Assembly: GCA_036323355.1 (NCBI GenBank)
Contig: AP028876.1
Span: forward strand, 682,001 to 746,000
Length of the DNA stretch: 64,000 bases
Direction of reading: 5' to 3'
DNA from: Gottschalkiaceae bacterium SANA
GTDB lineage: Bacteria; Bacillota; Clostridia; Tissierellales; GPF-1
A program made the position numbers and the translations under genes. The notes beneath the pieces were generated by a model. It did no database searches. It saw only the letters and a list, made by a program, of their open reading frames with translations, and was not told the DNA's origin. Each line of letters starts with the position of its first letter. The first letter of the stretch is position 1. Below, in pieces: positions 57,361-64,000 of the stretch.

Positions 57361-58887
57361 ATGGAAAAATATGTAGCGGGAATTGATGTTGGCACCACCG
57401 GTGTCAAGGTTATGATTCTTGATTTGAAAGGCAATATTGCGGGAAAAGCTTATCAAGAATATCCAGTAGAGATCCCCCACGACGGATGGGTGGAACAGGA
57501 TTTTGAACTAGTTGCGGAAAAAACCTTTGAGGTCAGCCGAGCAGCAGTGGCTCATTCCAAGGTGGATCCAAAGGATATTAAAGGGATTGGCATTGGGGGC
57601 CAGCGTGCCACTGTTGGCTTTTTAGATGAAGCAGGAATGCCAATCGGAAACTTTATGACATGGCAGGACAATCGTGCCATTACGGAGATGGACTATATCA
57701 AATCCGTGATGGATCCGGTGAAATTGTATCAGATTGAAGGTCAGCCCATCACACCAACCTTTTCTTTTGAGAAATTGATTTGGGTGAAAAGAAACAAGCC
57801 GGAAATGTATAAACAAATTAAGAAAATAGTCTTTGCACCAGATTATATTCTGCATAAATTTGGTGCCGATGAAATGGTGTCGGAAGTGACAAATGCCGGC
57901 TGTAGCGGCATGATGAATTTGGAAGAAAGATGTTGGTCTAAAGAAATTTTTGACACTTATGGATTGGATCAAGAGCTTGTATGTCCTTTGGTGAACCCTG
58001 GTGACATTGTAGGATATGTAACAGCGGCAACGGCAAAACTTTGCGGATTTGCTGAAGGTACGCCTCTTGTGGCCAATTCAGGGGACAATCAATTGGCGAC
58101 CTTGGGTGTTGGTGTCACAACACCGGGGGATGCGTGTTTGACCTTAGGCACATCGGGAGTTTTGATTGCGGCAACCGAGAAACCGGTGTATGCGGAGGAT
58201 TGTGCAACCATGGTTAACATGGCTGCAAGCAAAGATCTATATCAGTTTGAAGGTATTCAATTAGGTGCGGCCTCCAGTTATAAATGGGTGCGAGATACCA
58301 TCGCAGACTTGGAAAAGAAACAGGCAGAAGAGATTCAAGGGGATGCCTTCGAGTTGATGAACAAGCATGTGGAAAAATCAGCTGTTGGAGCAGGTGGCGT
58401 CATTTTTATGCCATATCTCTATGGCAATGGCTATCCCTATTGGAATCCTCATGCTAAAAGTATTTTTGCAGGCTTAAAATCAAGTACCACAAAAAGCGAT
58501 ATGATCCGTGCTGTGATGGAAGGGATCTCCTTGGAAAGCAAGGATATGTATCAACATATGCAGGAAGCTGGGATTGCAATTAATTCTCTTGTCTTGACAG
58601 GTGGCGCTTCAAAGTCAGATATTTGGGCGCAAATTATTGCAGATATGCTTAATTTGCCGGTAAAACGATTGAAGGTGTCGGATGCAACGATTTTAGGTTC
58701 CGCAATTTTGACAGGCGTGGGTGTTGGCTTATTTGAAGACAATGCGTCGGCTGTTAAGGAAATGGTTCATGTGGCAGATGAGACAAGACCAATTGCAGGA
58801 AATGTAGCAATCTATGAGAAACGATATAGTACCTATCGAAACCTGTATCACGCCTTGGCGGACCAGGGTATATTTGAACAATTATAA
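57361..58887 (+). CDS. FGGY-family carbohydrate kinase (xylulokinase-like)
   Basis: The 508-residue kinase has the two-domain FGGY fold. The N-terminal ATPase motif is GIDVGTTGVKVMILD. Substrate and hinge regions are GGQRATVGFLDEAG and WQDNRAITEMDYI. The ATP-binding half has ANSGDNQLATLGVGVTTPGDACLTLGTSGVL and VLTGGASKSDIWAQIIADMLNLPVKRL. It most resembles xylulokinases but the exact ketose or polyol cannot be fixed. It ends the LacI-controlled operon, where the dehydrogenases could make a ketose for it to phosphorylate. The ATG at 57361 follows AAGGAGG by about seven bases. Confidence 0.92.
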   Translation: MEKYVAGIDVGTTGVKVMILDLKGNIAGKAYQEYPVEIPHDGWVEQDFELVAEKTFEVSRAAVAHSKVDPKDIKGIGIGGQRATVGFLDEAGMPIGNFMTWQDNRAITEMDYIKSVMDPVKLYQIEGQPITPTFSFEKLIWVKRNKPEMYKQIKKIVFAPDYILHKFGADEMVSEVTNAGCSGMMNLEERCWSKEIFDTYGLDQELVCPLVNPGDIVGYVTAATAKLCGFAEGTPLVANSGDNQLATLGVGVTTPGDACLTLGTSGVLIAATEKPVYAEDCATMVNMAASKDLYQFEGIQLGAASSYKWVRDTIADLEKKQAEEIQGDAFELMNKHVEKSAVGAGGVIFMPYLYGNGYPYWNPHAKSIFAGLKSSTTKSDMIRAVMEGISLESKDMYQHMQEAGIAINSLVLTGGASKSDIWAQIIADMLNLPVKRLKVSDATILGSAILTGVGVGLFEDNASAVKEMVHVADETRPIAGNVAIYEKRYSTYRNLYHALADQGIFEQL

Positions 58888-58950
58888 GCGGTTATTTGGT
58901 ATTGTTTTACAATACCTTTAAATAGTCATATAAGACTATTCTCCTATCGG

Positions 58951-58982
58951 AACCAGCGCAAATTTTGCGCTGGTTTTTTTTA
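58951..58982 (+). terminator. Terminator of the ABC/dehydrogenase operon
   Basis: AACCAGCGCAA and TTGCGCTGGTT form an 11-pair stem followed by TTTTTTT. Confidence 0.92.
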
Positions 58983-59235
58983 TTTTTTGCTGGTGGATTT
59001 AGTCTCTTTTAACCATGAAGAGAATTGGATTTGTAGGAGGAAAGAAGACCATACAATCATCGTTCAAGCTCTTATAAGTTTGCATAAAAAGGATAATAAA
59101 CATGTTTTTCCAAAATGTGAAAGAATTCTGAGATTTTTGTTCGAAAGAACATAAAGAGTAGCTAAAAACCTTGAAAACATAGGCTTTTTGTAATAAATGG
59201 AATATTCGAATTTCGCTTTTTTTCTTCAAAAAGAA

Positions 59236-59244
59236 TGGTATAAT
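59236..59244 (+). promoter_or_regulatory. Extended -10 promoter
   Basis: TGGTATAAT is an extended -10 element 25 bases before the YaiI-type gene. No good -35 box is seen, as is common for this class. Confidence 0.6.
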
Positions 59245-59268
59245 GATGGATATAACAAGGAGGCCGAT

Positions 59269-59718
59269 ATGCGGATTTGGATAGACGGTGACGCGTGTCC
59301 CGTTAAAAATATCATTATTGATTTGGCAAAAAAAGCAGAGTTGCCCGTTACAATTGTGAAAAATCATTCTCATCGAATTGAAATTCCGGGGGTGGAAGTT
59401 GTCACAGTAGACGGAAGCAGTGATTCGGCAGACTATTACATTACCAACCATATTCAACCGAAAGAGTTAGTCGTTACCCAAGATTATGGACTCGCAGCCA
59501 TGGTGCTTGCGCGCAAGGGGGAAGCCATGACCATTATGGGAGCAATCTTGAATGACTATAACATCGATATGCATTTGAGTCGGCGGCATGTGAATCGAGA
59601 GAATCGAATGAAACACCAGAAATATACCAAGTTTAAAAAGCGAACAGGGAAAGATGATACAATTTTTCAAGAAGCGTTTGTTCAGTTTTTGAGAGAGAGG
59701 GGATATCGATATGATTAA
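59269..59718 (+). CDS. YaiI/YqxD family protein (DUF188)
   Basis: The 149-residue protein matches the UPF0178/DUF188 family, a PIN-like fold. Conserved parts are RIWIDGDACPVKNIIIDLAKKAELPVTIVKN at the N-terminus, VDGSSDSADYYITNHIQPKELVVTQDYGLAAMVLARKG and the basic HLSRRHVNRENRMKH near the end. The aspartates in IDGD and QDYG suggest a nuclease-like metal site, but the function is not known. AAGGAGG lies before the ATG. The next gene overlaps it by eight bases, so the two are translated together. Confidence 0.92.
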   Translation: MRIWIDGDACPVKNIIIDLAKKAELPVTIVKNHSHRIEIPGVEVVTVDGSSDSADYYITNHIQPKELVVTQDYGLAAMVLARKGEAMTIMGAILNDYNIDMHLSRRHVNRENRMKHQKYTKFKKRTGKDDTIFQEAFVQFLRERGYRYD

Positions 59719-60496
59719 ATTAGTTGCTTCTGATGTGGATGGAACACTTGTGGATGGACAGGGAAAACTTCATCCGGAGACCTTTGATGTTATTCAAAAA
59801 ATGCATAAGCAAGATGTGCGTTTTGTGGTTGCAAGTGGGCGACAATATCAAAGTTTGCGAAATAAGTTTGCGCCCATCGCAGATGAAATTGCCTATATTG
59901 CTGAAAATGGAGCCGTTGTGGTATTGGATGGGGAAGAAATTCATAAAAGCGTAATTGAACCCAAGCTGATTCCAGAATTTATTCAGGATGTTCGAAGGAT
60001 AGAAAACACGCATTTGGTTCTATGCAGCAAGGATTGTGCCTATATTGAAACGGATAATCTAGCGGTTTTGAAAGAAATGCAAATTTATTATGCAAACCTA
60101 GAAATTGTAGAGGATCTTACGGATGTTGAGGCGGAAGTTATTAAGCTTTCCGTTATGCACATGGAGGATTCTGAGCTTACCTATGCAGGATTAGAACCAA
60201 AATGGAAGCAACATTTGACCCTTGTCATTACAACTCCTCTTTGGGTGGATGTATACAATCAGTCTACAAGCAAGGGCTTTGCCCTAAAAAAACTTCAAGA
60301 GCATTATGGAGCGAATTTCGATAGCACCATGGTATTTGGCGATTATTTCAATGATGTTTCCATGATGAAGGAAGCCAAGTACAGTTATGCCATGGCCAAT
60401 GCGCCAGCGGGTGTAAAGGATGAGGCGACTTATGAAGCGGCGTCCAATGAAGAATACGGTGTACTTCAGGTAATCTACGATCGAATTTTGGGCTAG
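59711..60496 (+). CDS. Cof-type HAD-superfamily phosphatase
   Basis: The 261-residue enzyme is a HAD phosphatase with a type IIB (Cof) cap. Motif I is VASDVDGTLVDGQGKL with both catalytic Asp residues, motif II is the S in VVASGRQYQSL, motif III the Lys near STSKGFALKKL, and motif IV GDYFNDVSMMKEA. It likely removes phosphate from small molecules such as sugar phosphates or cofactors. It overlaps the upstream gene by eight bases and is followed by a terminator. Confidence 0.93.
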   Translation: MIKLVASDVDGTLVDGQGKLHPETFDVIQKMHKQDVRFVVASGRQYQSLRNKFAPIADEIAYIAENGAVVVLDGEEIHKSVIEPKLIPEFIQDVRRIENTHLVLCSKDCAYIETDNLAVLKEMQIYYANLEIVEDLTDVEAEVIKLSVMHMEDSELTYAGLEPKWKQHLTLVITTPLWVDVYNQSTSKGFALKKLQEHYGANFDSTMVFGDYFNDVSMMKEAKYSYAMANAPAGVKDEATYEAASNEEYGVLQVIYDRILG

Positions 60497-60509
60497 GGAA
60501 AATAAATAG

Positions 60510-60548
60510 CAAAGGATCAGGGAAGTTCATTTCCTTGATCCTTTTTTT
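60510..60548 (+). terminator. Terminator after the HAD phosphatase gene
   Basis: AAAGGATCA and TGATCCTTT pair, with extra pairing inside, followed by TTTTT. Confidence 0.85.
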
Positions 60549-60639
60549 ACGGGTTATTTTCTCGATTTGAGTGTCAGGTGCAACTCACATCAAAGACAGT
60601 CATCTTTTCATATCGAAGAAGAAATCATGCTTTTTAAAA

Positions 60640-61971
60640 TTATAGGTGCGCAGGTGTACGATTTTGATCTTTATCAGCATACATGCGTTGATCGCTTAAC
60701 TTGATTACATCTTCTAAGTCTGATGCCTCTTCAGGAAATGAAGCGATTCCAATACTTGGAACAACTTCGAAAGTGTGAGTGTCGTTTTTGTGAATGAAGA
60801 TAAGTTGCTTTCTGAGGGTTTCAATATCTGGCACAGAGTTTTCGGAAATAAGAAACAGTAAGAATTCATCTCCTCCAAGGCGATAAATTTGTTTTTTTGG
60901 ATAAGGGAGTTCAACTAGTTTTTTTGCAAATCGTTTTAAGACTTGATCCCCCGAATCATGACCGAATTGATCGTTAATCTGTTTGAAGTAATTGATGTCA
61001 AACATAATTCCAATGAGAGATTCTGCTTTCTTTGTGACTTTATATTGCTTGAGATCCGCACCCAGTGCATGGCGATTTTTCAATTGCGTTAAGGCATCGG
61101 TGTTGGCTTGTTGTTTGATTTTCGAACGGGTAGAGAGTAACAAAAACATAAGTGTGCCGATGACTAGACTAAAAATACTAGACAAGATTCGAAGTGCGAA
61201 AAAGAAAGGCTTTGACTCGTCCCATCCGTCGATGGGTTCGGTTGCAATTCGCCAGGTGCTGTCGAGTAGATTGATGTTAAGTTCGAGACCCTCTCGGGCC
61301 AAAATTCCCTCATCTCCATAAATCGATGATGTTGGATAGTCTGCTATATTATAAACAACAATATTTAGTTGCGCATTTTCGGCTAAAGACTCAATATAGT
61401 GCATATATTTAATCGCATCTAAAACGATGCTGATCTGGCCCCAATAGGTTCCGTTTTTATTAATGGGCATACGGACGATAAAACCAGTTCCTCCTTGCAG
61501 TAGATCAACAGGACCAATAAATATTTTTTCATTTTGATTTTTTACACGAAGAATATCGTCTTTTTGCAGTTCTACTTGTGCAAAATCGGTACCGATAATG
61601 GAATCATTTCCTTGCCGTGGATAATTCCAGATCATGGTGGTGTTTTCTAGAATGCCAATGTTTCGAATCAGTGTGTCTTTCTCTTGAAGAAGGCGATCTA
61701 AGTAAGAAGAGGAATCAATCTCAGAGAGATCTGGCGTTACTTCAATATAAGCCAAATATCCTTCTAACAGATGAATGCTTTCTTTGATTGTCAGTTCGGC
61801 TTCTGTTTGAAATCGCAAAAATTGTTCCATGACTTTGAGCCGCTCTTGTTGTGTGTTTTGAATTTCAAGGGTTCGAATGGCATAAAAAGAAAAAAACAAA
61901 ACTAAAATGCCAGAAACTATGCCGATTACGAGAGAGGGGATCAGTGCGTTTTTAGATTCGATTTTTCTCAT
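60640..61971 (-). CDS. Membrane-bound GGDEF protein (probable diguanylate cyclase)
   Basis: The 443-residue protein has an N-terminal membrane helix (about 12-34), an extracellular sensor region (about 40-255), a second helix (about 258-282) and a C-terminal GGDEF domain (about 290-440). The catalytic motif is intact in IYRLGGDEFLLFL, and the nucleotide-binding FDINYFKQINDQFGHDSGDQVL is present, so synthesis of cyclic-di-GMP is likely. The RxxD inhibition site five residues before GGDEF is absent. With the HD-GYP gene at 42290 the window has both making and breaking activities. The ATG at 61971 follows AAAGGAAT; the earlier in-frame ATG at 62055 lacks a good site. Confidence 0.9.
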   Translation of the reverse strand: MRKIESKNALIPSLVIGIVSGILVLFFSFYAIRTLEIQNTQQERLKVMEQFLRFQTEAELTIKESIHLLEGYLAYIEVTPDLSEIDSSSYLDRLLQEKDTLIRNIGILENTTMIWNYPRQGNDSIIGTDFAQVELQKDDILRVKNQNEKIFIGPVDLLQGGTGFIVRMPINKNGTYWGQISIVLDAIKYMHYIESLAENAQLNIVVYNIADYPTSSIYGDEGILAREGLELNINLLDSTWRIATEPIDGWDESKPFFFALRILSSIFSLVIGTLMFLLLSTRSKIKQQANTDALTQLKNRHALGADLKQYKVTKKAESLIGIMFDINYFKQINDQFGHDSGDQVLKRFAKKLVELPYPKKQIYRLGGDEFLLFLISENSVPDIETLRKQLIFIHKNDTHTFEVVPSIGIASFPEEASDLEDVIKLSDQRMYADKDQNRTPAHL

Positions 61972-62086
61972 AGAAATTCCTTTCGAATGAATTGAATTAA
62001 GTATATCATAGTATGAATTACTTGATAAAGCTGAGATTAGAATCCCATGAATCATTCAATTTTTCATGGAAAAACCAGTGTTATTT

Positions 62087-62902
62087 CTACTCTTCATCCT
62101 TGTATTCGAAATATTCTTTGCGGGAAGAATCGCTAAAAGTTTCAAAATTGTTTTTAGCTTGTCCACGCAGGGTTTCGGCGTATTGATTGATCATAATGTC
62201 ATGCGAGATATAGTCCTCGCTCATTTCTACAAAACCCGGGTCTTTGATCCAAGTGACCCGGCTGTCAGCGCCCCGGGAAATTACACCAGAGATGACCTGT
62301 TGGCCGTCTAGGATCACCGAAAGATGACGCTCTTTTTTTTCAAGCAGGTAGCGATCGATTCTTCGATGAGCAGTCATGGTTGAAAAGGGAAGAGTCGTAC
62401 CGAAATAAATTCCACGAATTTGAATGCCGCGCGCTTTGGCTTCCTTCAGGGGCTCCATCAATTCCATTATCTCCTCGTCCCAGATGGAAAGGGCGATTCG
62501 AGACTGCGCTTCGCTGATTAAAAGCTTGAGAAGCTTGATGATCTTTTGACGATCCTTGATAACAATCATCCGTTGATCATCACGGTTTCGATTCAATTGA
62601 CTGCTAGCCATTTGATCGACCCGTCCGATAATTTCATTCAAATCTTCCCGTAGTTTTCGAATCAGTAACTTGGGTTCAAGGGGATAATAGATGAGGGCAT
62701 CGCCATCCTCTTGTTTGAAAACAACCTGTTTTTCTTCTAAGGAATTCAGAACTTCGTAAATTCTGGATCGTGGAATGCCGGACTTTTTACTGAGACCATA
62801 ACCGTTGACGGGGTATTGTTGCAATAAACTCATATAAGCCTTGACTTCATAGGCGCTGAAACCCAGTTTTTTCATATCATTGATAATTGATTCATTTATC
62901 AT
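62087..62902 (-). CDS. TrmB-family transcriptional regulator
   Basis: The 271-residue regulator has an N-terminal winged helix (KKLGFSAYEVKAYMSLLQQYPVNGYGLSKKSGIPRSRIYEVLNSLEEKQVV) and a C-terminal effector domain of the TrmB type, including a region with SRIALSIWDEEIMELMEPLKEAKARGIQIRGIYFG that resembles a phospholipase-D-like fold. TrmB proteins often sense sugars, but here the gene is the last in an azlC-azlD operon, so it may sense an amino acid or analogue. It overlaps azlD by four bases. The likely operator is the inverted repeat before azlC. Confidence 0.88.
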   Translation of the reverse strand: MINESIINDMKKLGFSAYEVKAYMSLLQQYPVNGYGLSKKSGIPRSRIYEVLNSLEEKQVVFKQEDGDALIYYPLEPKLLIRKLREDLNEIIGRVDQMASSQLNRNRDDQRMIVIKDRQKIIKLLKLLISEAQSRIALSIWDEEIMELMEPLKEAKARGIQIRGIYFGTTLPFSTMTAHRRIDRYLLEKKERHLSVILDGQQVISGVISRGADSRVTWIKDPGFVEMSEDYISHDIMINQYAETLRGQAKNNFETFSDSSRKEYFEYKDEE

Positions 62903-63207
62903 AAGACTCCTCCCACTTGAATCAATACGGCGACACCGACAGCTCCTATAATCGGGCCGATAATGCCTTTATGAAACCATGCGATCAGAGCTGCGACAAG
63001 CAAACAAAGGCTGGAGGCCCATGGATGCCCAGAAAGACCGGAAAGCCCACCGGGTAGAATCAAGGCACCCAGTACAGCAAAAGGAATAAAGGAAAGAAAG
63101 TCTTGCACCCAGTCTGGTATTTTTTTTGTGTCAAAGAGAAAGAAGGGAAGGATTCTGGGTACCATGGTAACGACCATGCTGCCAAAGAGTATTAGTTTAT
63201 GATTCAT
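62899..63207 (-). CDS. azlD: Branched-chain amino acid export protein, small subunit (AzlD)
   Basis: The 102-residue membrane protein has about four helices, with VTMVPRILPFFLFDTKKIPDWVQDFLSFIPFAVLGALILPG typical of AzlD. With AzlC it exports branched-chain amino acids or analogues such as azaleucine. It overlaps azlC by 11 bases and the trmB-type gene by four, so the three are translationally coupled. Confidence 0.93.
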   Translation of the reverse strand: MNHKLILFGSMVVTMVPRILPFFLFDTKKIPDWVQDFLSFIPFAVLGALILPGGLSGLSGHPWASSLCLLVAALIAWFHKGIIGPIIGAVGVAVLIQVGGVL

Positions 63208-63898
63208 AAGATTTACCCTCCTTTTTCAAGGGAAAGTTGCGTTTGAACAAGGTTCCCATAGCAGCAACGGACAGTACAGTGAGAATGAAGCTTCCACTCT
63301 GTTCAAGATTGGTGAATCGGATGAATAAAGAATTGAGTCCACCGGCAATTAAGGCAACCAACAAGGCGCTTTTTGCCTGTTTTCCTGCTGGGATCAAAAG
63401 GGCGACGAAGAGAGCGTAAAGTGCAATGCCCATGCTGTCAGTAATGATGGCGGGAATGAACATTCCAAAAAGGTATCCAGCAGCGGTTCCACCCACCCAA
63501 GCGGCATAGGCGCTTAGCTCCAAGGAAATTAGGTAGCCGGGATCATCAATCTCTTTTTTTAAACTAACAACGGAGTAGGATTCATCCGTTAAAAAGAAGC
63601 CGATAATGGAATAATATTTGCGATTTGTTTTTGTTAACCGCGCCCGCACGGAAGCGCTCATAATAAAATGTCGAAAATTCATAAAAAATACAGCAAGAAT
63701 AATGCTGAGTGCACTGATTCCAGCTCCGATCATGCTGGCAACCATAAATTGGGCAGCACCAGCGTAGAGAAAGATCGAGAACATGATGCCGTCAGTCATG
63801 GTAATGCCTACGGACTTCGCTAAGATCCCGTAGGCCATAGCAATGGGAAAGTAGCCGGCCATTATGGGTAGAGCATCTTTGAATCCGGTTTTCTTCAT
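63197..63898 (-). CDS. azlC: Branched-chain amino acid export protein, large subunit (AzlC)
   Basis: The 233-residue membrane protein has about six to seven helices and family motifs DALPIMAGYFPIAMAYGILAKSVGIT, FLYAGAAQFMVASMIGAG, MNFRHFIMSASVRARL and GFFLTDESYSVVSL. Together with AzlD it forms an exporter for branched-chain amino acids. It is first in the operon. GGAGGAA lies before the ATG on the minus strand, behind a consensus promoter and an inverted repeat. Confidence 0.94.
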   Translation of the reverse strand: MKKTGFKDALPIMAGYFPIAMAYGILAKSVGITMTDGIMFSIFLYAGAAQFMVASMIGAGISALSIILAVFFMNFRHFIMSASVRARLTKTNRKYYSIIGFFLTDESYSVVSLKKEIDDPGYLISLELSAYAAWVGGTAAGYLFGMFIPAIITDSMGIALYALFVALLIPAGKQAKSALLVALIAGGLNSLFIRFTNLEQSGSFILTVLSVAAMGTLFKRNFPLKKEGKSYES

Positions 63899-63937
63899 TG
63901 AAATTCCTCCAAATTAATATCTAAATTAATAGTGGTT

Positions 63938-63958
63938 ACTAATACAACTACTATTAGT
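63938..63958. promoter_or_regulatory. Inverted repeat operator of the azl operon
   Basis: ACTAATA-N7-TATTAGT lies between the promoter and the azlC start. It is the probable site of the TrmB-type regulator encoded at the end of the operon. Confidence 0.65.
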
Positions 63959-63962
63959 GATT

Positions 63963-63991
63963 ATTGTAGCAATCTCTAGATTTTCTGTCAA
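63963..63991 (-). promoter_or_regulatory. Promoter of the azlC-azlD-trmB operon
   Basis: On the minus strand TTGACA and TACAAT are separated by 17 bases. The start would lie just upstream of the inverted repeat at 63938-63958. Confidence 0.85.
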
Positions 63992-64000
63992 TGCATCTGT

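Larger units (their letters stand above)
58888..59268 (+). other. Intergenic stretch with hairpins and a promoter, no gene seen
   Basis: The first 95 bases hold two small hairpins (58899-58917 GGTATTG/CAATACC; 58921-58940 AATAGTC/GACTATT) and a strong terminator at 58951-58982. The rest is AT-rich and ends with an extended -10 promoter. A 20-codon ORF at 59015 lacks a ribosome-binding site. Confidence 0.6.

Noticed and set aside
59015-59077. 20-codon ORF MKRIGFVGGKK...
   Set aside because: No ribosome-binding site; lies in an AT-rich spacer.

Overview
This 64 kb window is chromosomal DNA of a low-to-moderate-GC anaerobic member of the Firmicutes, most likely class Clostridia. The evidence is the strong AGGAGG ribosome-binding sites, T-box leaders in front of aminoacyl-tRNA synthetase genes, PTS regulators of the BglG and LevR type, secreted proteins with copper-amine-oxidase-N-like domains, and corrinoid methyltransferase genes of the kind found in acetogens and relatives. 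I see no rRNA, phage, insertion sequence or CRISPR array. One tRNA (Arg, CCT) is present.

Layout. 1-9.8 kb holds the end of a UPF0182 membrane protein, an 85-bp duplicated intergenic segment, a cysteine-synthase-like enzyme, a T-box-controlled serS, two secreted CuAO-N-like proteins flanking the tRNA, and a divergent methionyl-tRNA-synthetase-like gene with its own T-box on the minus strand. 9.9-20.5 kb holds a methyltransferase divergent from a Crp-type regulator, glpP behind a leader terminator, then a GDSL hydrolase, an amidohydrolase and glpK, a cysteine-rich lipoprotein, a nucleoside hydrolase with a YczE-like membrane protein, a YgjP-like metallopeptidase and a Nudix hydrolase.

20.5-26.1 kb is a PTS operon: a BglG-type regulator, ascorbate-type EIIB and EIIC, and a split transketolase, followed by a structured 3' segment with a 27-codon ORF. 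26.2-41.3 kb is the most unusual region. A PocR-AraC regulator is divergent from a UroD-type methyltransferase fused to a thioredoxin-like domain, a CobW GTPase, a MetH-activation-like protein and a RACE (reductive activator of corrinoid enzymes). Next comes a LevR-type sigma-54 activator with a clear -24/-12 promoter, a class II aldolase, and galactitol-type EIIB, EIIC and EIIA. A second UroD-type methyltransferase, an EIIB-like small protein, a NifS-like cysteine desulfurase and a corrinoid protein follow in the same direction. The arrangement suggests that a PTS-imported sugar or polyol carrying a methyl group is demethylated by a corrinoid enzyme and then cleaved by the aldolase. This is inference.

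41.4-50 kb contains an XRE regulator with its membrane partner, a CHASE4-HD-GYP phosphodiesterase, an ArsC-like protein, an acetamidase/formamidase, a YwaF-like membrane protein, a MarR regulator sharing an 18-bp operator with a flavin-ferredoxin fusion gene, and a glycine-betaine-type ABC transporter. 50-58.9 kb is a LacI-controlled sugar or polyol ABC operon with two iron alcohol dehydrogenases and an FGGY kinase; several palindromic operators precede its genes. 59-64 kb holds a YaiI/YqxD protein, a Cof-type HAD phosphatase, a GGDEF protein and an azlC-azlD-trmB operon for branched-chain amino acid export.
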